NCBI RefSeq assembly: GCF_954871325.1 | Contig: NC_088776.1 | Span: 54,144,569 to 54,208,568 of the forward strand | DNA: 64,000 bases | Source: Gordionus sp. m RMFG-2023 | Taxonomy: Eukaryota; Nematomorpha; Gordioida; Chordodea; Parachordodidae | Reading direction: 5' to 3' | Shown: positions 48,201 to 59,104 of the stretch, one piece after another | Layout: each line of letters starts with the position of its first letter | How positions within the stretch are numbered: position 1 is the stretch's first letter | Position numbers and translations under genes: made by a program | Notes under the pieces: generated by a model | Databases searched by the model: none | What the model was told of the DNA's origin: nothing | The model's input: only the letters and a program-made list of their open reading frames with translations

Positions 48201-48479
48201 AATTTTGATGTTTTCGCCATAATCATCAATTATTAACTTGGCTATTGATATTAGATTCAATATTTGATCATATTTATAAAAACTAATTATTTAACATCAG
48301 TAAAAAGCAAAAAAAGACGTTTTTTGGACCTTTAACCCCAAATATCTCCGCTAATATAGTTTCTAATGTGCTAAAATTTTGTTTATAATATAATGGGAAC
48401 ATATATAACCAGCCTACAAATTTTTATCGAAATCAAAAGGGGTTGGCCGAAAAGTGATTGATTTGACATGGAATGACCC
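45257..48479. mobile_element. DNA transposon with ~0.5-kb terminal inverted repeats
   Basis: The ends are GGGTCATTCCATGTCAAAT at 45,257 and its reverse complement ending at 48,479. The inverted repeats extend about 500 bp inward on each side (for example AACGGAGATAATCGGAGTTA on the left and the matching ATATCTCCGCTAATATAGTT on the right), with scattered mismatches. The flanks are T runs on both sides, so the target duplication (possibly TTTT) cannot be proved. A broken transposase-like gene lies between. A short relic of the same terminus is at 4,194-4,250. I cannot assign the superfamily from sequence alone. Confidence 0.85.
46224..47826 (+). pseudogene. Broken transposase-like gene of the long-TIR transposon
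   Basis: Blocks in order: MSGIKDC; a piece with KEEYPSISIGFPKFAELRPK; THTVCVCAIHQNVKLM (46,391-46,726 frame) with CDQCPGIESL; QDEVQGFHWNN (46,780-47,064 frame); FSDEAASQYKNRKNF; AEWHFFVTAHGKNACDGIG with GTVKRLVARASLQRP; and a C-terminal part with DDKWWLGYIID and FLHPCGPSASFKFP ending at 47,826. This order is typical of a widespread, mostly unnamed animal protein family, which the terminal repeats here identify as transposon-borne. The reading frame is interrupted by a frame change near 46,380, a stop at 46,724-46,726 with a frame change before 46,780, an in-frame stop at 47,062-47,064 and another at about 47,533-47,535, so it cannot make the full protein. Confidence 0.8.
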
Positions 48480-51400
48480 TTTTTATGCATTTGATTACAT
48501 TGCAACTCTAATTATTTTGTTCTTATTTTTAATTTAATCCAACAAACAACATTAAACCAAAAATATATTTTGTTTTACATTATCTAATATAAAAAAACTT
48601 GCAAACATGTTGGTAAAATTTTTACATTAAATACTTTAAAATATAATAAAAAGGATTCCATGAAAAATAATTTTATCATGTTTTTATATTGGAAAAATAT
48701 TTTTATCAAAATTGCTTAAAAAACAAGTTCATAGAGTAATAATATTAAAAAATTCTGTACAATTTATTTGAATTATGGGATTTAAAAAAGAAAAAAAATT
48801 ATTCAATATGTTTTTTTAGTGATTTTGGTACTTTAAAAAAAATAAATGTCCTATTTTTGTAAGGTAATATGAAATGTAACATTATTTTTTGAGTTAACTT
48901 AGCAGCTCTAATATTCTTATATAATTTTCTTAAAAATTATTTAAATTTACTATATTGGTTGAAGTAATATTTACAAGTTTAAGAAATCACCTGTAAATAG
49001 TGTTAAAATACTGTTATTACCCCTTTATGAACTCAATTTAAATTTAGGTTAAGGTCATTTTTTTTGGCTTTGATTTAAGTTGAGGTCAAAAATATGACTC
49101 AAAATTCGAGTCAGCCTTATTTAAGCCAGATTAATTTATTAAAACCACTTATAATTTTATTTCTTAATAATATTTTTATCATTGTAAAAGTGTTTATGAG
49201 ATATATTTTGAATTTAACACAAATATAATATAAAAAATTTAAAAAAATATTATGTATACATATACAAACTAAGTCGTTTATATAGATAAATAAATATCAT
49301 TTACAAATGATCTCTAATAAATATTTTTTCTTTTTTGATTTTTCTAATCCTAAATAAAAATTAAAATATTATCATTGATATTTAAATTACGTAGGCCTTA
49401 AATCTTGCATGTTTGTGTATAAAATTTTTGATAAATCTTCTGGACAAGGAGGTTTTTGCTTATATCTTATAATATCTTGTTCATGTAATTGTATTTTTAA
49501 TGGTGATTCTTTCTAATGTTATAATATTTAATATAAGTTTACTAAAATATAATAAATAATACTTCTGATAAAACTGATTCAATATTTGGAATAGGCTTTG
49601 AGTGTTCATATGGGAACTCATCGTTTCTATGCAAACAAACAAAAATGTCACTTTTTTTGCAGTATGCAACTAAATTATTTCTATTTAAAATTATATAATG
49701 TAAATACAAAACAAACCTATAATCACTATATGACATTTTGTAAACATTATTATAAAGTACTATAAAGATTATAAAATACATCAATTGATATATTGATACT
49801 TTTTTGAACATTAGCAGTTATTCTTCCAAAAGTCGTCATAATTTCAATTTATGTGAATGATAAACTTTTCCCTATCTGTTTTATTGCTAAACGGTGACAA
49901 TAATTTGAAATTGAATATAATTAGAAAGTTGGTTAATAAAACAGTAGGCATCGGGATGATTGAAGAGGGCTAAGCCTCAACCCGCTTTTTTTTAATTTTT
50001 AGCTCCCATTCCAAATTTTGAGAAGGGGCTGAGCCTCATCTCCAAAATACTTTAAAATGTTTTCAAAAGTGTTCAAATCTTCTTCAAATTGTTTACGAAG
50101 ATAAATGGAGAAGGAAACATTTTTATTTTTCATATTTAAATTGCCATTTTTATATAAATTATTATAAGGGTCTGCGCTCTACTTTATTTTAGATAAAGAG
50201 TGAGGTTCACCATGAACAAGGAGTGGTGATAAATAGCTTCTTTTAAGAAGTTTTGAGCCAACTCTTAGTTTAAAAAATTTTTAAATCGAAAATTATTATC
50301 TTAACCTCGATCGACATTCAAGCTGAAAGGATAACACACTCTTGAAAAAATATATTCTTGCCTCAGGGCTTAGAGATTTTTTACGGCTGTTAGAATTTAG
50401 ATAATAACAACGTTACAAGCTGGAAACAATCCAATTTAAAAAATATATTTAATAATAGGAATTGAATAAATCAATTTACTAAGAATGAAATAATAAATTG
50501 GGATATTTATTTTACCTGTTTCTTAGGTGTCCTTTTGTAAATTAAAGATCTAAAAAATAAGTCATAGGAACCTGTTTAAAATAATAAAATATTATGTATA
50601 GCAGCTTTTGCTTGTCAGAAAATTTATTGAAGACAAAATCTTTCAGAAATATACACCCACTATGCTAAAAAAATTTGCGGCCTTCGACAAAATATTTACC
50701 CACTCATTATGCTTTTACTAGCCCATGATATTAATTTAAAAAATATTATGATGAACACCATTTTTTGAAATAATTTTAATTAAATTCTTTCAGGCCTCAC
50801 TATTTTTTAGGTTAGGAATAACAAATAATTATCAGGTAGTGAAAATCAACTAGTTGTTGCTAACTTTATTCTAAAAATAAGCCATGAGCATATGTAATTT
50901 CAAGCTATATTAAAATTTTATCTGAATAAATCAGAATAAATATTTATTAAATTAAAATTTTTCCACAGTATTTTTATCTTTAATGTATAAATAATGTTTA
51001 TTTGTACTTTACCCTACTTCTCTTTGAATGCCTACCCCCCCCCCCCTTCTGAAAAAATGGATGTTGCTCCTACCTCCTCTCTCATACGTTGCATGTAGGT
51101 GAATTATTTAAAGATGCTTGATTCAGAAATTCCACTTTTATTTAAATTATACTATTAAAAAAAATCCAAAACCAGTAAGATATTAAAAATAGACCACTTT
51201 ATAATTTCTCCCAAAATCCTTATGCAATCTCGTTTATTGGATAGCTTTAAAAACGAGAATAAATTTTAATAAAATTATTTGTTTTAGAATCTCTTTCTGA
51301 TATATGCTTTTATAATAAGAAATTGGCCTAAGATACTTGATGCACGATTTAGCGAGAAGCAAATAAAAAGAGTCTTCTACAATATGTCGATGAAGATATT

Positions 51401-54400
51401 AACAATAAATAATAAATTATTAATGTAAAATCCACATTTATTTCTCCTTAAACATTATTTCATCCGAGTTAGAGGAAAGAATCAAGATCCTATCTGTTTT
51501 ATCCTACTTTTGAAACCAGTTACGTTTATACCGAAATTGTGCCTGGATAAATAAAATTTATGAATAGAAAATATAGCAATATAAGATATAGATTCTAGTT
51601 TACTTAATTAAGATTTAATACTTTTATAAGATACTTTTTATTAGAAGAGTCTCTACACCCTTATATGTCATTTGGTATATCAAAATATCTACCAAAATCA
51701 ATAAAATTTATGAAGAAAAAAGTAGAAATAGAATATTAGAATATGAAACTTTAAAAATAGTAAAATTGCTAGTAATGATTACCCTGGGAATTGGGATTGG
51801 GACGCAATAGGTAAGGAAGTAAATATGATGATAATGATAATTCGCCTATTTTAGTACAGAGGAACAATACTAATTTCCAGTGGCAATAAGACAAATCATT
51901 CAATGAAATCAATATCATTGAATGGTGCACCAATCTTTAGATCACAAATGTTATAATTTTATTTGGGAGTTGACTTCAGTGGCATTACTAGAAAGGGGAA
52001 AATTTGAAGAGCCCCTGTAAAATTTTGAATTTTTTAATACCAAATGTAATTTTGAAAATGATTTTTTGAGCTCTTCTTCCTGGGACTATAAAGGCCTCTG
52101 GTTAACTTTAATAATTGATGAAAATAAAAGAGGAGACAATAAGGTAATATTCTGGAAAGGTAAAGGATATCGTGAAATTTACTTTATACATGATTTAGGC
52201 CAAAGATTTGCAGGACCAGCTACTTGTGAGGATATGACGGGGGCTTAGCATATGACAGGATATTTATTGAAATCAAACTAACTTCAAAAACCTATACCTA
52301 CTCCCTCCCAAAAAATAAGGTGGCAATATTCTCACATTATTAATTACAAACTTTTTATTATAACGGTGGTACTCCCTTAATATATTTTAAAAAAACAACA
52401 TCAATTATTGAGACTCTAATACCAACTATCAAAAAATTGTGAATGTCTGGAGATGGAGGAACATACCTGGAAGTTCTCTAGGAAGTAACAAGCAGCAAAA
52501 TAGACTCAAGGGTTTTCCAGGAACCGACTATAAACACAAAGTTAAAATAATCTTTTATAATAATACTTAAAAGTATAACAGCAATAAGTGGAAGGAGGAA
52601 AGCTTGAATGTCTAAGTGAGATCTAAAGTATATTCGGAAGGTAAAGTGCTCAGCTGAGAAAGCTGTGGAACCGATTCGTAAGATCGGCCATTATGTGCAA
52701 AAGATTAACTCTGTGAGAATATCAGGGTCACAATCGTTGACCTACTGAAAGGAAAATTGTTGTAATCAATGGATAAATAAAGTTTAATAAGATGTAATAA
52801 TTAAGGTCAATTGAAATATATTGCATTTTAGTAAGTCATTGGAAATAACTTTTATGTTACAAGATTATAGGTTTAAAATTATCATTTACATAAATTGGTT
52901 CATTAAATACTTTTAATTGGATATTGCTTAAGTGCAAACTCTTTTAAATGTTATAGGATAAATTCAAAATATTTACCTCCTATTTATAAACTTAACAAAG
53001 CTGTCGGATAAGTGTGACTTTTGAATTGAAAAATAGCAATTAATAACTTAGCAATAATTAGTGCATTTACTTCCTTATTCTTTATTTTATCACCAGCTAA
53101 TCTCAAATTTGTTCGATTTGTATATCATAATTTAATTGACTATTATTAAATTTTTTAGAGCAAGATATTCAGAACAATCCTAAGACAAAAGAAAATAATT
53201 AATAAATTATAATCAAGCATAAATTATAATCAAGCATTAATATAATTGAATCACGAAAGCACATTTACAATGTTGTTACTTATATAATAAATTTGTTAAG
53301 GAAATATTTTGTTTTACTCCCAAAATAATATAAAATTTTACGTTATTAGTTAACATATATTATTTCATCATTATAATTTAAAAGCTAACCTGCTATAGAA
53401 AATGGGAGGGTTTTAAAATTTCTATATTATGGGTATGTAATATATTTATAGTTTCTGTATTTTAATAATTAAACAAATACAAGCTCAATTATCTCAAATT
53501 CTTGAAGTTCTGCTAAGTCCATAGCCTTCCGGCTCATTTATAGTAAACGCGAAATACTGTGATTTTGCTCAAGAGAATGCGTAAATCATATATATCATTT
53601 TCTAAGTCGGATTCGACCTATATTTGATTGGTCGAATTCAGGCACACATTTTCTTGGCCTCAGTATGCCAGATCCGACTAGGGACCACAAATTATTTTTA
53701 AAAATATTTTGTTCTCTTAACGTTTTTATGAAAATTATTTTTCAAGAATGACCGCAGAATGAATTAACCTTACCCTGCATTTCTAGTTAACGCGAATTTC
53801 TCTAACGAAGAATACAAAAAGTTAGCATCTTATATACCTCGACGCGAATTTTCCCACCGTGAATGCAAAGTTAAGCGCTTATAATTTTTCCGATTACGTT
53901 AAAATATCACGCTTTTAAACAACTCAATAAAAAAAAGTTAGGATTGAATCGGACTCGGTTCTATCTCTGACCTAGTATTGTTAAATGGGCTCGATTTGAG
54001 CTGGTTTTTAAAAACGGTCGAAACCTCTGTTAAGAGATATCAAATGTACCATATATGAACAAAATATTCAGGCCTGCCTAATATATTTCTGGATTAAATA
54101 TTCTGTTAGCCTTTCAAAAAATTTATTGTCAAAATCGACTCGTTTTAGTAACACCTTTTAATATATCATTTAGAATCATACTCTGATCTTTGAATTAAAA
54201 TTTCTCGTGTCAGACGGTCAGACATTTATTTTTCAGACCGGGTCGCGCCTGAAAAAATAGGAACTGAGCAGGGCTCTAATAAGGTTTCTCTTATGAGACG
54301 AGTAAATGAAAGAGGACATTTCCTTTCATTTCCGGATGTTTAGATATTTTCAGACTATTCGAAAATTATTTTCAACATAATTATAATTTCGAATTTTTTT

Positions 54401-54862
54401 AATGTTTCTAAAAAAAAATGTCTTTCTACAGAAAAATATCCATGCCATTAATTAAGCATATTTCAAATTTTAAAACCAAATACAAAATATTTTAGAATTT
54501 TTTTAATAAATTGAGCTCAATGCACGCTTTGTCATTCTTGGAGTTGGAAGTTTCATTTAAAAAAATGAGTTTAATTTATTGAGACGCCTTTGTTAGATCC
54601 AATATCAACTATTCATTATAATATTTTTTTTAACCTTTTGTTACATCCTTGCTACTTTAAGAAACTTCGGCTAATAAAATGACACTTTTTTAAAAAATTA
54701 GAAAAACTTATGTATTTAAGGCTAAGAATCATTCGAGATATAATTGCGCTTCCAAGCACGGATCAATGCCTGATCCAGTAATAGATATAATGTAAACTTT
54801 TATCTTTAAATATTTTAATAAAGAGTACAGATTTTGCAAATAAATATTTAAAAAAATATTAT
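48480..54862. other. 6.4-kb stretch without a recognisable gene
   Basis: No supported gene. Minor items: a GAGGTCAAAAATATGACTC dyad near 49,080; a short minus-strand open frame at 49,542-49,811 with no family features; a C12 run at 51,035-51,046; a weak open block near 52,066-52,248; a tRNA-like word near 52,650 that does not fold convincingly; and at 53,975-54,270 degenerate words (GGGCTCGATTTGAGCTGG, CAGACCGGGTCGCGCC) related to the repeats at 58.3 kb and to the GC tracts. Confidence 0.45.
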
Positions 54863-54870
54863 GTGAGAAG

Positions 54871-55721
54871 TATAGTTGGGTAATTGGCTTAGCCTTAGCC
54901 TATATATTTTGGGTAAGGTTTCGTTTTAACCTATTTATTCTGATCGGCGAACGTCCGTCAGCGTTCTGTAAGATATGCTTCTCCTAAGTTACTAATTATT
55001 TATTTTTATTAAAAGTATGTTATATTATATAAATAAAATATGATTATATTATGAAAATTGATATATTTATTTGATATTTTTTTAATAAAAAATTTTGATA
55101 TTTTTATTAATGATTTTTTTGGCCCAAAATTTTAAGCAAAAAAAAAATACTTTGAAGTTCAAAAAATTTTGAGCATATATTTTGATTTGATCAGAATTTT
55201 AAATCTTCTTTGTAAATATATATTTTTTGAGAAATTCTTTTGTAATTTTTATAAAACAATCATTCAGATTAAATCTTTTATATCTTTTTGATCATTTTTG
55301 TAAGATTATCTCTTTTTTTATAATTATTTTAAATATATATTTATAGATTTTACTTATTTTTGTTATTTTTTATGATCTTTTAAGGATAATTTTAAAGTGG
55401 CACTTGTCATATTCGTCATTTTTGAAAGATGTTAACGGTTAAAAACATATAAGGAAAAGATGTTAATAAATTCAATGTACATGTTCTTTGGAAAAATAAT
55501 TGTCATAATCGGTATTTTTAAACATATTTGATTTTTTTTGACGCAAGGCATATCTTACGGAACGCTGATGGACGTTAGCCGATCAGATTTAAATCGGCTC
55601 AGGCCTAGCCTTAGCCAAAAAAAATTGAAGGCTTAGTCGTACCCCCAAAAAATAGGACAAGGCTTAGCCGTAGCCAAATAAAATAGGTTAGGCTTGACCA
55701 ATCAGCTATTACCTAACTATA
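54871..55721. mobile_element. hAT-type MITE, 851 bp, with 8-bp target duplication
   Basis: The terminal inverted repeats start with TATAGTTGGGTAAT on the left and end with ATTACCTAACTATA on the right. The flanks carry the exact 8-bp duplication GTGAGAAG (54,863-54,870 and 55,722-55,729), as hAT elements make. Long subterminal inverted repeats follow (GATCGGCGAACGTCCGTCAG near 54,945 on the left and its counterpart near 55,570-55,590 on the right), with repeated GGCTTAGCC/GGCTAAGCC words. No open reading frame. Non-autonomous; a hAT transposase such as the one at 2.9-8.3 kb could in principle have moved this family. Confidence 0.85.
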
Positions 55722-56215
55722 GTGAGAAGTGAAAAAAAAACATTTTATTTTTTCCCACTTTTATCCCATATTTTAAAATAAATTTTTAGTTCAAAAATGA
55801 CAATCATTTAGGATTTTCCAATATTTTTTGATACATGATATAAATAATAATTACATAAAGGCAAAATACAAATTATCAGAAAAAAAATTAATTTTTTTTT
55901 TCACATCCCATATGCTTATATTCATATCCGGTATCCATTTTAATGATTGGGCACATAATGATTTCGCAACTTGATAAATTAAATTATATAATAAAAGTAT
56001 ATTATACTATTCTCAAAATTTTAAGTTTTTTATTTTATAAAACCATAGATTTTAAAGCTCTATAAAAAAAATCCTTAAAATAAAAATATTTAATAATTAA
56101 AAAGAGTTTTCAATTTTTCTAAGAATATTGGGTTAAAATTTATGATATTTAATTGTTATTATTCTTTTTTCATTAAATTTTACCCATTTAAGTTATTAAT
56201 AATATTAATATTTGT

Positions 56216-56977
56216 TTAAATTAGCCTTACGTAATATTTAGCAACTTCATCGTTAGGGTTTGATCCATCGGCTCGAGGTTCAAACTCAAGTTTGAAACAA
56301 GGTTCGTCAGAATTGGCAGGCACGTACTTATATGAATGATACCAAACCTTTTGGCAGAAATTTTTGGCATTTTGAAATATCGCTTCGAAACTTTTGCAAT
56401 CGTTCTTACATGTGTTAGTGCCGTTGACCCATTTGAATCCGTAATACCAGTTATCAGTACAAGTCATATCTTCCTTACAATCACTCCACCATGCATCGCA
56501 CTCACTAGCACACAGCGGTACGTCAAAAAATTTCTCAGAACTATGCTTTTTTTGGCCATCAAGTCTTCTAATCCATGGACCCACGTTTGGCGAACACTCG
56601 AAGAAACAGTTATCCCTGACAAAATGGCGTTTACATTTGGCTGATATGGGCCCATCGCAATGTTCCAAGTCGAAACTGTGCCATTTAACGTTGAGGTTAT
56701 TTATTGCTAGCGCGGTTTCTTTCGAGCAACAGGCCCGACCAGACCATTTACTGCATTCCCCTGCGAGGCCTTCCTCCGAGAGTTCGGAGCTCGGTTTGAC
56801 TTTGTGATATTTGCCCCCTACACAGATGTCGAGTAATTTAGGTAATGTGCTTGTATCGTTGGTATTAAGGATTTTTTCTCCCCTGTACATGACGGAGTTA
56901 ATTCTCGGTGATAAAGTTAGAATGATTACAGTTATATGGAGGAGCAAAAAGGTTAACATATTTTTTATTGCTTTCAA
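56216..56977 (-). CDS. Folate receptor family protein (riboflavin/folate-binding ectodomain)
   Basis: Single long exon, 253 codons. Residues 1-28 form a hydrophobic signal peptide, so the protein is extracellular or at the cell surface. The domain runs from about 50 to 249 and has 16 cysteines (52, 75, 83, 84, 107, 115, 124, 128, 156, 160, 167, 173, 190, 194, 208, 227), the number expected for the eight disulfides of folate receptors. Hallmarks: CKRHFVRDNCFFECSPNVGP (115 on), VPLCASECDAWWSDC, DNWYYGFKW and NPNDEVAKYY at the end. Asp122 matches the folate-contacting Asp of human FOLR1. The frame ends VRLI-stop just after the domain with no GPI tail, but GTAAGG directly after KYY looks like a splice donor, so a further exon encoding an anchor may exist. 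Folate specificity is inferred from family only. Confidence 0.93.
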   Translation of the reverse strand: MKAIKNMLTFLLLHITVIILTLSPRINSVMYRGEKILNTNDTSTLPKLLDICVGGKYHKVKPSSELSEEGLAGECSKWSGRACCSKETALAINNLNVKWHSFDLEHCDGPISAKCKRHFVRDNCFFECSPNVGPWIRRLDGQKKHSSEKFFDVPLCASECDAWWSDCKEDMTCTDNWYYGFKWVNGTNTCKNDCKSFEAIFQNAKNFCQKVWYHSYKYVPANSDEPCFKLEFEPRADGSNPNDEVAKYYVRLI

Positions 56978-56999
56978 AAAAAAATTAATTAATTAAATA

Positions 57000-58255
57000 C
57001 AACAAATACAGGTATATAGTAAAGTATGTTAATTTTTGTTGTACTATTATTATATCATATTTATCTTTAAATTAATTTTCGTTCTTAACAATATTATAAT
57101 TTATGTTTATTGTGTAATACAAAATCTAATGCTCAAGGCATCCATTTATATTTCAACATATAACTTATAATTATTGAGAAAGGTAGACATGTTTATAGGA
57201 AATAATTTAACATAAAATTTAAACACTACTTATTTACATATGTTTAATATATAGATATTACTTTTAGACTTTTTTAAAAAAAAAAATCACCTAAGTTTTC
57301 CTCTGCTTTTCTACTTTAAAAATTAAAAATTTGTTTTTCTGCACAAATAATTTTAAATGATTTTTACTATCATAAAAAGAAAACTAAAAATTTTTAAAAG
57401 AATTTTTTAAAAGGATCAATCAATTAAATTCATCTTATTTTTGCATTTGAAAGGATATGTACGGATAATTTTTTTTTAAAAAAATGGTCAACCAAAATGT
57501 TGTAGTTTGTAAAGTTTTTCAAAGGAAAAAACGAATTAGCTTTTGTCGTTTATTGTCAAAAAATCATTATTTCGCGTTCAAAATTTATTTGCAAAAAAAG
57601 GAACGCGTTAAATTTATGAATGCGATTAGCGTTTATTAATATCTGAGAATGTATATTTTTTTATATTTAACATAAATAAATGCATGCAATAAATTAGTGA
57701 CAGAGATACCATTTGTACGGCCCGGCCTGGCCCGAATTTTTCAAAAAGAATTTAAGGACCGGCCTGGATATTTAAAAAAAGTTATTTAGGCCCGCCGACC
57801 CTGGCATATTTAAAAAATTAAAATAAGGCCCGGCCAATGCACTCATATAATGTGTTGAAAATTTTATCATTGTTTAGAATTTAATTCCACGTAATTATAA
57901 TCCGTTTATAATAGAGAGAAAAAGCAAAATAGGAAAAATTATCAAAATTGGCATCATGCCAGGAATGCAACATATGGAAATATCTAGCCCTAATATTTAA
58001 TGCTTGCCTTTGAATTTAGTAATTCCTCAATCTATTTTGCGAAACACAAAAAGAAACACGATTTTAAACAAAATGGAACTAAAACATCACGCTTCAAGCA
58101 TAAAGTGAGCCAATCTTAAAAATTAGGAAAAGTATTTTCTCTTTTTTCTTTTAGGAACATGTCTAAATAATTTAAAATTAGAAACAAGTATTTTATTTTA
58201 TTTTTTTTAGAAACAGTATTTCATTTATTTATTTTTTTCTCTTTTTTTTAAACAT
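57000..58255. other. Stretch upstream of the folate receptor gene
   Basis: No gene. A GGCCCGG-type tract lies at 57,715-57,840 (ACGGCCCGGCCTGGCCCGAA, GGACCGGCCTGG, AGGCCCGCCGACCC). The promoter of the minus-strand folate receptor gene should lie within the first few hundred bases, but no distinct motif can be picked out. Confidence 0.45.
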
Positions 58256-58491
58256 CTAACTAATGTTGCTAAACGGCTCAATTTAACCGATTTTTTATAA
58301 CGGCTTACTCAATATTTTATCCAGAAAAGTATTATGCAAACCTAAAGATTTTGCTCATAGATGGCACATAGGATTGAATCTATTGACGAAATCTCGACAC
58401 TTAGGCAATATCTTCCTGGCTATAATGTTGAGTTAGCGGTGTTTAAAAATCGGCTCAAATCGAGCCATTTAATGACACTACGTCTAACTAA
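58256..58491. mobile_element. Small inverted-repeat element (~235 bp)
   Basis: The left end TCTAACTAATGTTGCTAAAC with ACGGCTCAATTTAACCGATT pairs with the right end, read in reverse as TTAGTTAGACGTAGTGTCAT with GGCTCGATTTGAGCCGATTT. Related words occur at 15,523-15,563, 27,236-27,260, 53,975-54,010 and 6,050, so it belongs to a dispersed family. No coding capacity. Confidence 0.5.
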
Positions 58492-59104
58492 TAAATGACT
58501 TTTGTATGATGTAGAAAGAAGCAAGAATATTAAAAGTTTGGAAAATCATTTTTTCTCCATCTCTTATTTTTCTTTTTAAGATATATGCAAATTAATAAAT
58601 CCCTTTTGTATTAAGTAGAAGCAAGAACGAAATAGTTCTTGGCGTAATTGGCACAAGAAGTTTCCTTAAAACAAGAAGTTTCATTAAATTTTTACTATAT
58701 TTATTTTGATCTGATCTCCCATGTTGTTTTATAATAATTTAATTCTTAATTTGTTACTCTGAATTTTCTCTTCAATTTGATACAATATTTATAATTGGAT
58801 TGTGTACTCGACAGGTTTATTAATTCTGAAATAATTACTTTATTATATTCAATATTCTTTGGTTCAAATGTATCTCCTAGTAATTCCTTTTCTTTTCCTC
58901 TAAATAATTAATTATGAAAAATCAAGCTTACTTTTTCTTAAATTATTCAAAATTTACATTAACATAATATTTATATAATTTTCTGAATTTATGCTATACT
59001 AGGTGTAACAGTGTTTACATTAAGTTTTTATCCAAAATTATATTTATCCATTTCCTTAAAATATCTTTTTCCCATACTATGTTAGAAATCAAGGAATCTT
59101 TATG
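58492..59104. other. Stretch without a recognisable gene
   Basis: AT-rich sequence. Two short repeats of AAGAAGTTTC lie near 58,665. Nothing else supported. Confidence 0.4.

Noticed and set aside
49481-49811. Two overlapping minus-strand open frames
   Set aside because: They are hydrophobic, AT-driven translations without conserved motifs.
52066-52248. 60-codon open frame
   Set aside because: It begins at a non-ATG codon, has no family features and no neighbouring exons. Chance is the simpler explanation.
52600-52760. tRNA-like sequence (GTGCTCAGCTGAGAAAGC, GATTCGTAAGATCGG)
   Set aside because: The arms do not fold into a cloverleaf and the B-box spacing is wrong. No second copy was recognised.
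56336-56655. Plus-strand open frame and a second minus frame over the folate receptor
   Set aside because: They are shadow frames of the conserved receptor exon.
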